DNA from: Actinomycetes bacterium
Lineage (GTDB): Bacteria; Actinomycetota; Thermoleophilia; Solirubrobacterales; Solirubrobacteraceae
Direction: 5' to 3'
Length of the DNA: 10,703 nucleotides
Assembly (NCBI GenBank): GCA_023405705.1
Contig: JAEXXR010000600.1
Location: forward strand, 1 to 10,703
Under the pieces are notes generated by a model. That model was given only the letters and a program-made list of their open reading frames with translations. It was not told the origin of the DNA and searched no databases. Positions 1 to 6,373 of the stretch are shown here, one piece after another (positions within the stretch are counted from its first letter, which is position 1; every line of letters starts with the position of its first letter). The translations under genes were made by a program, and so were the position numbers.

Positions 1-341
1 GGCGCCGCCTGCGCGGGCGGGGCGGCCGGGGCCGCCGGCGCCTCGTCGTAGAGATCGATCCGCTGAGCGCCCGGACGGGCCTGCACCTCGACGAACTGCT
101 GCTGGAAGAAGCCGCCGATGCCGCCCATCAGGCCTTCGCGCTGGCGCACGACGACGGCGTCGGGGCCGAGCTCGGCGCGGATCTGCGGCAGGACCTCCTC
201 GAGCGATCTGCCGCGGAAGGTGCGCAGCGACGGATCCGCGGCCACGTGCCCGTTCGTCGCCGGCCGATCGTCAACGTGCGAGCTCGCGGCTGCGGCCGTC
301 GCCATCGCAGGCTCGCGCGAACTAAGCCGTTGTGAGCTCAT
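1..341 (-). CDS. flhF: Flagellar biosynthesis GTPase FlhF, N-terminal part (3' end outside window)
   Basis: FlhF is an SRP-type GTPase that helps set flagellar position and number at the cytoplasmic membrane. Only the first 113 codons are here. Residues about 41-91 match the FlhF N-terminal B domain: TFRGRSLEEVLPQIRAELG, then a predicted strand DAVVVRQ and a hydrophobic/Gly stretch (GGIGGFF) ending QQFVEVQARPG, comparable to the start of B. subtilis FlhF. An Ala/Pro-rich linker follows; the GTPase (NG) domain lies outside. I chose ATG at 341 because a GGAG (351-354) sits 9 bases upstream. This start overlaps the end of flhA by 20 bases. ATG at 305 is the alternative, with a weaker ribosome site. 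With the chosen start, about 40 low-complexity residues precede the B domain, unlike typical FlhF. Identity rests on the B-domain match and on position directly after flhA, as in B. subtilis. Confidence 0.85.
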   Translation of the reverse strand, partial: MSSQRLSSREPAMATAAAASSHVDDRPATNGHVAADPSLRTFRGRSLEEVLPQIRAELGPDAVVVRQREGLMGGIGGFFQQQFVEVQARPGAQRIDLYDEAPAAPAAPPAQAA

Positions 342-2403
342 GCTCGATCACTCCAATCGTCTCCACAGTGATGCCGGGTGCGATCTCGTTGTAGGAGCAG
401 ACCGCGAGATGCGGGATCGCCTGCTCGACGAGCTTCCGCATGTGGCGGCGCACGCGAGCCGAGCACAGCAGCACCGGCCGACTGCCGCGCGCGACTGCAT
501 GCTCCACCTGTGTTCGGAGCGCGCTGACCAAAGCCTGCGCGCGGATGGGGTCCATCGCGAGGAATTCTCCGTCGGAGGTCTGCGTGATCGACGCTGCGAC
601 CTCCTGCTCGATCGCCGGGTCGAGCGCGATCGCGCGCAGCCGCTGCTCGCCGTCGATGTGCGGCGCGGTGATCGTGCGGCCGAGCGCCTGGCGGGCGTAC
701 TCGGCCAGCAGCGAGGTGTCGCGCGTGAGCCGCGCCTTGTCGCCGATCGCCTCGACGATCGTGCCGAGGTCGCGGATCGAGACGCCCTCGGCGAGCAGGC
801 CCTGCAGCACGCGCTGGATCTCGCCGAGCGTGAGCATGTCGGGCACGACCTCGTCGACGACCGCCTGGTTGGTCTCCTTCAGCTGCTCCAGCAGGGCTCT
901 GACGTCCTGGCGGGTGAGCAGCTCGGCGGCGTGGGCGCGGATCGTCTCGGTCAGGTGCGTGACGATCACCGACTCGCCGTCGACGACGGTGTAGCCGAGC
1001 GCCTCGGCCTCGGCGCGCTGGGAGTCGGCGACCCACGTCGCCGGCAGGCCGAAGGCCGGCTCGGTCGTGGCGACGCCCTGCAGCTGGCCGACGGCGTCGC
1101 CCGGGTCCATCGCGAGCTGGTGGCCGGCCATGATGCGGCCGCGCGCGACCTCGGTCCCGCGCACCTTCAGCACGTACTCGTGCGAGTCGAGGCCGAGCTC
1201 GTCGTGGATCCGGACCGGCGGGATCACCATGCCGAGCTCGGTCGCGATCTGGCGCCGGATGACGCTGACGCGCGACAGCAGCGTGCCGCCGTTGCCCTGG
1301 TCGACGAGGCGCACGAGGCCGAAGCCGATCGCCAGCTCGAGCGGGTCGATCGGCAGCGCCTCCAGCGCGGCGTCGCGCGGCTGCGCGACGGCCGAGCCGT
1401 CGGCGTCGGCGAGCGCCTTCGCCTCGTCCTCCTCGGCGCGGGCGGCCTCCTGTCTGCGCAGGACCCAGCCGATCCCGAGCAGGCCGGCGCCGATCACGAT
1501 GAACGGCAGCTTCGGCAGGCCCGGCACGAGCGAGAAGGCGAGGATCGCGCCGCCGGCGACCATCGGCGCCTTGCGCTGCATCAGGATCTGGTCGGCGACG
1601 TCGGTGCCGAGGTCCTTGTCGGAGGCGGCGCGCGTGACGAGGATGCCGGTCGCGACGGAGATCAGGAGCGCCGGGATCTGCGCCGCGAGGCCGTCGCCGA
1701 TCGTCAGCAGCGAGAAGTGCTGGATCGCCTCGTTGAACGGCATCCCCATCTGCATGATGCCGACGGCGAGGCCGCCGATCAGGTTGATCAGCACGATCAC
1801 GATCGCCGCGATCGCATCGCCTCTGACGAACTTCGAGGCGCCGTCCATCGAGCCGTAGAAGTCGGCCTCCTGGGCGATCTCGGCGCGGCGGCGGCGCGCC
1901 TCCTCGTCGGTGATCAGGCCGGCGTTGAGATCGGCGTCGATCGCCATCTGCTTGCCGGGCATCGCGTCGAGCGTGAAGCGCGCGCCGACCTCGGCGACGC
2001 GGCTGGCGCCGTTGGTGACGACGACGAACTGGATCACGACGAGGATGAAGAAGATGACGAGGCCGACGATCACGTTGCCGCCGACGACGAACTCGCCGAA
2101 CGCTCTGATGACGTGGCCGGCGTCGCCGGTCGTGAGGATCAGGCGCGTGACCGAGACGTTGATCGCGAGGCGGAACATCGTCGTCAGGAGCAGCAGCGAC
2201 GGGAACGCGGAGAAGTCGAGCGCGCGTCTGAGGTAGAGCGTCGCGACGACGATCGCGATGCCGGCCGAGATGTTGAGCGTGATGAAGAAGTCGAGCAGCA
2301 GCGGCGGCAGCGGGACGACCAGCATCACCACGATCAGCACGACGCCGAGCGCGGCCAGCAGGTCGGTCTGGCCGAGCACCTTCTTCAGCAGGGGCGAGTT
2401 CAC
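322..2403 (-). CDS. flhA: Flagellar export apparatus protein FlhA
   Basis: FlhA is the large membrane subunit of the flagellar type III export gate. It forms a nonamer whose cytosolic ring docks export chaperones and whose membrane part couples proton flow to export. The 693-residue product is the usual family length. The N-terminal half carries multiple membrane segments (from about residue 18). It holds the FHIPEP-family signature around residues 73-90 (LTTMFRLAINVSVTRLIL) and the conserved cytoplasmic loop with MPGKQMAIDADLNAGLI (148-164), whose acidic residues are implicated in proton use. An acidic/Ala linker (about 318-350) leads to the C-terminal cytosolic domain. The start is GTG at 2403, preceded at close spacing by AAAGGTGG and overlapping the flhB stop as GTGA. 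An open frame continues upstream into flhB but lacks FlhA character. It ends TAG at 322 and is intact. Confidence 0.98.
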   Translation of the reverse strand: MNSPLLKKVLGQTDLLAALGVVLIVVMLVVPLPPLLLDFFITLNISAGIAIVVATLYLRRALDFSAFPSLLLLTTMFRLAINVSVTRLILTTGDAGHVIRAFGEFVVGGNVIVGLVIFFILVVIQFVVVTNGASRVAEVGARFTLDAMPGKQMAIDADLNAGLITDEEARRRRAEIAQEADFYGSMDGASKFVRGDAIAAIVIVLINLIGGLAVGIMQMGMPFNEAIQHFSLLTIGDGLAAQIPALLISVATGILVTRAASDKDLGTDVADQILMQRKAPMVAGGAILAFSLVPGLPKLPFIVIGAGLLGIGWVLRRQEAARAEEDEAKALADADGSAVAQPRDAALEALPIDPLELAIGFGLVRLVDQGNGGTLLSRVSVIRRQIATELGMVIPPVRIHDELGLDSHEYVLKVRGTEVARGRIMAGHQLAMDPGDAVGQLQGVATTEPAFGLPATWVADSQRAEAEALGYTVVDGESVIVTHLTETIRAHAAELLTRQDVRALLEQLKETNQAVVDEVVPDMLTLGEIQRVLQGLLAEGVSIRDLGTIVEAIGDKARLTRDTSLLAEYARQALGRTITAPHIDGEQRLRAIALDPAIEQEVAASITQTSDGEFLAMDPIRAQALVSALRTQVEHAVARGSRPVLLCSARVRRHMRKLVEQAIPHLAVCSYNEIAPGITVETIGVIEHELTTA

Positions 2404-3473
2404 CGCGCTGCCACCTTTCCGCGTCTGCGCGCGATTCTGTACACGTGCGCGAGGACCTGCGCGACGGCCTGGAACAGGTCCTCGGGAATCAGCTGGCCGA
2501 CCTCGACGCTTCTGTGCAGCGAGCGCGCCAGCGGCGGGTTCTCGATCACGGGCACCTCGTGCTCTCTCGCGAGTCTGCGGATCTGCAGGGCGATCAGGTC
2601 CTGGCCCTTGGCGACCACCTCGGGCGCCGGCCGGGTGCCGTCGTACTTGAGCGCGACGGCGAAGTGAGTCGGGTTGGTGATGACGACGTCGGCCTCGGGG
2701 ACGGCGGCCATCATGCGGGCGCGCGCCTGCTGCATCTGGCGGCGGCGCTGCGCGCTCTTGACCTCGGCCGGCAGCTCGTGCGATCTGAACTCGTCCTTGA
2801 CGTCCTGCTTGCTCATCCGCAGCTGCTTCTCGTGCTGCCACTTCTGGTAGGCGTAGTCGATGAAGCCGATCAGCAGGTAGGCGATCGCGGCGCGCTGCGC
2901 GACGGCGAAGACCATCCCGGCGAGCTCGGAGCCGAGCTGGCTCGGCGAGGTCCCGACGCTCGCCGCCAGCTCGGTCATCTGCGGCATCAGCGTCATCGCG
3001 ACGATCACGCCCATGACGGCGACCTTGACGATCGACTTGCCGCCCTCGAAGAACATCCGCGGGCCGAAGACGTTCTTCGCGCCCTGCAGCGGGTTGATCC
3101 GTCTCGGCTGCGGCTTGAGCGCCTCCGGCGACGGCTTCAGCCCGACCTGGCCGAGGTTGGCGACGACGGCGGCGATCGCGCAGATCAGCGCGACCGGCGC
3201 GACCGCCAGCGCGAACACCTGCAGCGACGACATGAAGACGATCTCGAGGCCTCGGGCGCTGAGCGCCTCGCCGGGGGCGGCGATGCGGTCGAAGGCGTCG
3301 CGCATCGACGTCTCCATCCCGCCGACGACCTTCGGGCCCAGCAGCGACAGCGCGAACAGGCCGGCGATCATCACGATCGCGCCGTTGACGTCCTGCGAGC
3401 GCGCGACCTGGCCTCTTCTGCGCGCGTCCTCCCGCTTTCGCGGTGTCGCTCTCTCGGTCTTGTCGTCGGCCAT
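2400..3473 (-). CDS. flhB: Flagellar export switch protein FlhB
   Basis: FlhB is the membrane component that switches export specificity from rod/hook proteins to filament proteins once the hook is complete. The 357-residue product is typical in length. It begins with the charged family N terminus (DDKTERATPRKREDARRRGQ), followed by four hydrophobic membrane stretches to about residue 207. The cytosolic domain contains the self-cleavage motif NPTH at residues 267-270 in the context VITNPTHFAVALKY, so autocleavage should be intact. Downstream EHEVPVIENPPLARSLH (about 304-320) is also family-typical. ATG at 3473 follows the fliR stop by 4 bases; a GGGGTGATC stretch inside the end of fliR serves as ribosome site. 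The stop TGA overlaps the flhA GTG. The gene uses about ten AGA arginine codons, striking for this base composition. Confidence 0.98.
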   Translation of the reverse strand: MADDKTERATPRKREDARRRGQVARSQDVNGAIVMIAGLFALSLLGPKVVGGMETSMRDAFDRIAAPGEALSARGLEIVFMSSLQVFALAVAPVALICAIAAVVANLGQVGLKPSPEALKPQPRRINPLQGAKNVFGPRMFFEGGKSIVKVAVMGVIVAMTLMPQMTELAASVGTSPSQLGSELAGMVFAVAQRAAIAYLLIGFIDYAYQKWQHEKQLRMSKQDVKDEFRSHELPAEVKSAQRRRQMQQARARMMAAVPEADVVITNPTHFAVALKYDGTRPAPEVVAKGQDLIALQIRRLAREHEVPVIENPPLARSLHRSVEVGQLIPEDLFQAVAQVLAHVYRIARRRGKVAAR

Positions 3474-3477
3474 GGGG

Positions 3478-4284
3478 TCAGATCACCCCCATCCGGACCG
3501 TCTGGAGGGCCTGGCTGACGGAGACCGTCAGCTGGTCGGAGATCCAGCCGCCGACGAACGGCAGCGAGGCGGCGACGACGAGCAGGCCGACGAGCACCTT
3601 GACCGGGAAGCCGACCGCGAAGACGTTCATCTGCGGCACGACGCGCGAGACGACGCCGAAGCCGACGTCGGTCAGCACGCAGGCGATGATCACCGGCGCG
3701 GCGACCTGCAGCGCGGAGGCGAAGATCGTCGTGAAGGTCGCCACGACGCCCTCGGCGATCGAGGCGAAGTCGGGCGTCGAGGAGAGCGGCACGAGGTCGA
3801 ACGTGCGCGACATCCCCTGGATCAGCCAGGCGTCGCCGTTGATCGCGATGAAGATCGCGATCGCGACGAGCATGTAGACGCGCGTCAGCACGGCCGAGTT
3901 GTTTCCGGTCATCGGGTCGACGGTCGCGCCGAAGGCGAAGCCGACCATGAAGTCGAGCAGCGCGCCGGCGCTGTCGATCGCCGCGAACAGGATCGCGATG
4001 CAGAGCGCGAAGGCGAGCCCGACGAGCAGCTCCTTGACGACGAGGCCGACGATCTCGACGACGCCGTCGGGCAGCGTCTGGCCCGCGATCGCCATCGGGT
4101 AGAGGCCGAGCGCCAGCGCGAGCGCGATCCCCGTTCTCGCGCGCGTGGGGATCTGCCGCGAGTTGAACAGCGGCGCGACGATGAACAGCGGCGTCAGCCG
4201 CGCCAGCACGAGGAAGAAGCCGAGCACGTTTCTGACGCCGAGCGCGGCCAGCAGCTGCTCGCTCGTCTGCTGGGTCGCGTTCAT
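3478..4284 (-). CDS. fliR: Flagellar export gate protein FliR
   Basis: FliR is an integral membrane subunit that, with FliP and FliQ, builds the helical core of the export gate at the base of the flagellum. The 268-residue product starts NATQQTSEQLLAALGVRNV and is very hydrophobic, with about six predicted membrane stretches. LARLTPLFIVAPLFNSRQIP (about residues 27-46) and the Phe/Gly-rich middle part with DPMTGNN fit the family. The frame is open upstream to 4356, but that extension overlaps fliQ in another frame and is charged. ATG at 4284 shares one base with the fliQ stop (TGATG), the usual coupled arrangement. No strong ribosome site is visible, so translation probably depends on ribosomes finishing fliQ. 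Assignment rests on order (P-Q-R-flhB) as well as sequence character. Confidence 0.95.
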   Translation of the reverse strand: MNATQQTSEQLLAALGVRNVLGFFLVLARLTPLFIVAPLFNSRQIPTRARTGIALALALGLYPMAIAGQTLPDGVVEIVGLVVKELLVGLAFALCIAILFAAIDSAGALLDFMVGFAFGATVDPMTGNNSAVLTRVYMLVAIAIFIAINGDAWLIQGMSRTFDLVPLSSTPDFASIAEGVVATFTTIFASALQVAAPVIIACVLTDVGFGVVSRVVPQMNVFAVGFPVKVLVGLLVVAASLPFVGGWISDQLTVSVSQALQTVRMGVI

Positions 4285-4556
4285 CAGGCGCCGACCAGCG
4301 TCGGGATCGAGCGGAACAGCTCTTCGGTGTACGCGAGCAGCTGGTTCATCATCCACGGCCCGGCGACGATCAGCACGACCGCGGTCGCGATGATCTTCGG
4401 GATGAACGAGAGGCTCTGCTCCTGGATCTGCGTGATCGCCTGGAAGACGGAGACGACGAGGCCGACGGCGAGGCCGACCAGCAGGAGCGGACCGCCGATC
4501 TTGATCGACAGGTCGAGCGCCTGCGTCGACAGGTTCATGACGGTGTCCTGATCCAT
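4284..4556 (-). CDS. fliQ: Flagellar export gate protein FliQ
   Basis: FliQ is a small two-helix membrane protein that packs around the FliP-FliR core of the export gate. The 90-residue product has the family length and two hydrophobic segments, GGPLLLVGLAVGLVVSVFQA (about residues 21-40) and IIATAVVLIVAGPWMMNQLL (about 55-74). Between them lies ITQIQEQSLSFIPK, the well-conserved FliQ loop. The ATG at 4556 has AGGTG a few bases upstream and lies 8 bases after the fliP stop. An internal Met at residue 7 is a less likely start. It ends at TGA overlapping the fliR ATG. It is short but clearly conserved. Confidence 0.97.
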   Translation of the reverse strand: MDQDTVMNLSTQALDLSIKIGGPLLLVGLAVGLVVSVFQAITQIQEQSLSFIPKIIATAVVLIVAGPWMMNQLLAYTEELFRSIPTLVGA

Positions 4557-4564
4557 CAGAGCAC

Positions 4565-5209
4565 CTAGCCGCTGAAACTTCGGACGAGGGAGTCGGTGAT
4601 CAGCGCCCAGCCGTCGACCAGCACGAACAAGAGGATCTTGAACGGCAGCGAGATGAAGACCGGTGGGAGCATGATCATGCCCATGCTCATCAGGGTCGAG
4701 GCGACGATCAGGTCGATGATCAGGAACGGCAGGAAGATCATGAAGCCGATCTGGAAGGCCGTCTTCAGCTCGCTGATGATGAACGCGGGCGCGAGCGTCG
4801 TCATCGGGATGTCGGCGCGCGTTCTCGGCTGCTCTCTCGTCCCCGAGAGGCGCACGAACAGCGCCAGGTCGCTTCTGCGCGTCTGCTCGAACATGAACTC
4901 GCGCAGCGGCAGCTGAGCCCGTCTGACCGCCTGGGCGGTGTCGATTCTGCCGGCCTCCAGCGGGTCCCAGGCGGTCGTCTTGATCTCGTTGAAGGTCGGC
5001 GCCATCACGAACAGCGTCAGGAACAGCGCGATCCCGACCAGCACCTGGTTGGGCGGCGCCGTCGGCGTGCCGATCGCCGTGCGGATGAAGCCGAGGACGA
5101 TCAGGATCCGCGTGAAGCCGGTGAGGCAGAAGAGCGCCGCCGGGATCAGCGTCAGCGCGCCGATCAGCAGCAGGATCTGGACGGCGCTGTCGCCGTCGAC
5201 CTGGGTCAT
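4565..5209 (-). CDS. fliP: Flagellar export gate protein FliP, short form without signal peptide
   Basis: FliP forms the pentameric core of the export gate, the first channel element of flagellar secretion. Family hallmarks are clear: LTGFTRILIVLGFIRTAIGT (about residues 27-46), PPNQVLVGIALFLTLFVMAP, LREFMFEQTRRSDLALF, and the C-terminal signature SELKTAFQIGFMIFLPFLII followed by DLIVASTLMSMGM. The start, ATG at 5209, overlaps the fliO stop as ATGA. The protein is 214 residues. Many FliP proteins (for example E. coli, about 245) begin with a cleavable signal peptide; here the first residues (MTQVDGDSAVQ) run straight into the first membrane helix. The in-frame upstream extension is Arg/Gly-rich, overlaps fliO and does not supply a signal sequence. 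At least five arginines are encoded by AGA. The stop is TAG. Confidence 0.97.
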   Translation of the reverse strand: MTQVDGDSAVQILLLIGALTLIPAALFCLTGFTRILIVLGFIRTAIGTPTAPPNQVLVGIALFLTLFVMAPTFNEIKTTAWDPLEAGRIDTAQAVRRAQLPLREFMFEQTRRSDLALFVRLSGTREQPRTRADIPMTTLAPAFIISELKTAFQIGFMIFLPFLIIDLIVASTLMSMGMIMLPPVFISLPFKILLFVLVDGWALITDSLVRSFSG

Positions 5210-5760
5210 CTGCGCACCGTCCACTTCCGCATCGCACCGACGACGTCCCTCGGCGCGCGCGCCTTCGCGCCGGCGGCGACGCCCGCGAGCACCTGCTCGT
5301 CGGGCACGACCAGCTCGCCCCACTCGTCGACGAGGCCGGCGTCGCGCGCCTCCTCCTCGGTGTAGGTGCGGATCGGCGTGACGGCGTGGTCGGCGACGCC
5401 GACCAGCACCAGTTCGTTGCCGGCGCGCACGAGCTGCAGCGAGCGGCCGGCGCCGAGCGGCAGCGCGGCGACCGCGACCAGCCCGCCGACGGCGCGCTCG
5501 GTCTTGCTCTGCTTGACCTGTCTGAGGACCCACGCGATCCCGTAGATCACGCCGATCACGACCGCGAGGCCGACGATCGTGCGGACCAGCGAGCCGCCAC
5601 CGCCGCCGCCGGTGTCGGCGCCGGGGGTCGTGGACGTGCCGAGGTCGACCGGCGTGTCCTCCGGGTCTCTGGCGGCGAGCGCGAGCGCAGGCGAGCAGAG
5701 CAGGATCATGAGGGCAGCGCTGAGCGCGACCGCCCGTTGGCACAGGGAAGCCTGGATCAT
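5206..5760 (-). CDS. fliO: Flagellar biosynthesis protein FliO
   Basis: FliO is a poorly conserved bitopic membrane protein that helps assemble or stabilise the FliP ring of the export gate. The 184-residue product has an N-terminal signal-peptide-like stretch (about residues 9-29, ending PALALAA). A short Thr/Asp linker and six glycines (51-56) follow. One membrane segment, LVRTIVGLAVVIGVIYGIAW (58-77), leads to a cytosolic domain. GRSLQLVRAGNELVLVGVAD in that domain matches the compact beta-rich fold of the FliO family. Position directly before fliP supports the name. ATG at 5760 has GGAG (5770-5773) 9 bases upstream and follows a sigma-28-type promoter, so it appears to open a transcription unit. 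Confidence 0.9.
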   Translation of the reverse strand: MIQASLCQRAVALSAALMILLCSPALALAARDPEDTPVDLGTSTTPGADTGGGGGGSLVRTIVGLAVVIGVIYGIAWVLRQVKQSKTERAVGGLVAVAALPLGAGRSLQLVRAGNELVLVGVADHAVTPIRTYTEEEARDAGLVDEWGELVVPDEQVLAGVAAGAKARAPRDVVGAMRKWTVRR

Positions 5761-5769
5761 CGAGGGAGA

Positions 5770-5773
5770 CTCC
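5770..5773 (-). promoter_or_regulatory. Ribosome binding site of fliO
   Basis: GGAG on the minus strand, 9 bases before the fliO ATG. It supports that start as the first codon of the export-gate operon. Confidence 0.55.
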
Positions 5774-5792
5774 GAGGGAGAGTCGACCTTGA

Positions 5793-5819
5793 TGATCGGC
5801 GTTCCAGCCGAGAGCTTTA
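5793..5819 (-). promoter_or_regulatory. Sigma-28 (FliA/SigD-type) promoter upstream of fliO
   Basis: The minus strand reads TAAAGCTC, 11 bases, GCCGATCA. The sigma-28 consensus of flagellar genes is TAAAGTTT-N11-GCCGATAA, so the -35 core TAAA(G), the spacing (15 bases between TAAA and GCCGAT) and the -10 core GCCGAT all agree. The element lies 33 bases upstream of the fliO ATG. A start site about 7 bases past the -10 would leave a 5' leader of roughly 25 bases with GGAG in place. It sits in a local AT-rich patch (about 5800-5845) in otherwise very GC-rich DNA. The match is direct; its use by a flagellar sigma factor is inferred. Confidence 0.72.
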
Positions 5820-5820
5820 G

Positions 5821-5849
5821 CCCTGACGTTTCAAATTGTCCGGGCAGGG
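5821..5849. other. AT-rich interrupted palindrome next to the -35 box
   Basis: CCCTG and CAGGG flank 19 bases that include TTTCAAATTGTC. The element abuts the -35 side of the sigma-28-type promoter, where an activator or repressor could bind. The arms are only 5 bp, so this is a weak operator candidate. Confidence 0.25.
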
Positions 5850-5858
5850 TGATAACGC

Positions 5859-5875
5859 CGCGCGTCGAACGCGCG
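5859..5875 (-). other. Short hairpin, 7-bp stem
   Basis: A perfect 7-bp inverted repeat, CGCGCGT and ACGCGCG, encloses a 3-base loop. In GC-rich DNA such stems can occur by chance. It is listed because it is one of several hairpins in the cheY-fliO gap. It has no T-run. Confidence 0.3.
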
Positions 5876-5880
5876 CGAGG

Positions 5881-5901
5881 CGCTGGCCGTCCCAGCCAGC
5901 G
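5881..5901 (-). other. Hairpin, 7-bp stem
   Basis: CGCTGGC and GCCAGCG form a perfect 7-bp inverted repeat around a 7-base loop, midway between cheY and the fliO promoter. It may add to transcription termination or protect the 3' end of the cheY transcript. No T-run follows. Confidence 0.4.
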
Positions 5902-5947
5902 GCCATGACGACCGCCCGCGCTCCCACGCGCGGCGCGGTCGCCGGTG

Positions 5948-5972
5948 AGGCGCCGGCGCTAGGCCGGCGCCT
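5948..5972 (-). terminator. Probable terminator after cheY
   Basis: AGGCGCCGGC (5948-5957) and GCCGGCGCCT (5963-5972) form a perfect 10-bp stem with a 5-base loop (GCTAG). It begins 41 bases past the cheY stop. Another hairpin and then a new promoter follow. There is no clear T-run on the minus strand, so it is not a classical intrinsic terminator; high-GC actinobacteria often use hairpins without U-tracts. Position after a last gene supports termination or 3'-end stabilisation. Confidence 0.55.
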
Positions 5973-6013
5973 TGCCGACCTCGGAAGGAAGAGCGCGCGC
6001 GATCATGGTGTCT

Positions 6014-6373
6014 CTACGCAAGCGCTTTTCCGACGGCGTCCAGCACCCGCTCGGCCTGGAACGGCTTCACGACGAAGTCCTTGGCGCCGAGCTTGATCGA
6101 CTCGAGCACCTTGGCCTCCTGGCCGAGCGCCGAGCACATCACGACCTTCGCGCTCGGGTCGATCGCCATGATCTCCCGCAGCGCCTCGAGGCCGTCCTTC
6201 TCCGGCATGGTGATGTCGAGCGTGATCAGCTCGGGACGCAGCTCCTGGAAGCGCTGTATCGCCTCCACGCCGTTGCCGGCCTCTCCGACGACCTCGTGGC
6301 CGCCGTTCGAGAGTGCGTCGGTCAGCATCTTGCGCATGAACGCAGCGTCGTCGACGACGAGGACACGTGCCAT
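6014..6373 (-). CDS. cheY: Chemotaxis response regulator CheY
   Basis: CheY is a single-domain receiver protein. CheA phosphorylates it, and CheY-P binds the flagellar switch to change rotation. The 119-residue product has the full receiver set: acidic pair D8-D9 (VLVVDDAAFMR), phosphoacceptor D53 (LITLDITMPEKDG), S81 (VVMCSALGQ) and K103 (GAKDFVVKPFQAERV). Phe100 stands at the conserved aromatic switch position. It is strikingly like B. subtilis CheY, including DDAAFMR, DITMPE, MCSA.GQ and KPFQA. ATG at 6373 overlaps the fliN stop (TGATG), with AAGGAG (6384-6389) 10 bases upstream. No output domain is present. It is the last gene of the upstream unit, next to its likely switch partners. Confidence 0.97.
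   Translation of the reverse strand: MARVLVVDDAAFMRKMLTDALSNGGHEVVGEAGNGVEAIQRFQELRPELITLDITMPEKDGLEALREIMAIDPSAKVVMCSALGQEAKVLESIKLGAKDFVVKPFQAERVLDAVGKALA

Noticed and set aside
118..4551. Very long open frames on the plus strand (up to 849 codons from 118 to 2667, others to 4551).
   Set aside because: They lie opposite flhA, flhB and fliR. Their translations are Arg/Asp/Glu/Ala-rich low-complexity text, typical shadows in very GC-rich DNA.
5816..5906. A small minus-strand frame in the cheY-fliO gap starting at ATG 5906 (29 codons), ending at a TAA inside the -35 box.
   Set aside because: No good ribosome site, it runs through the hairpins, and it would end in the promoter. A leader peptide cannot be excluded but is unsupported.
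5836..6013. A divergent promoter or plus-strand gene in the intergenic gap.
   Set aside because: No convincing plus-strand start signal or conserved protein is visible; all neighbours run on the minus strand.
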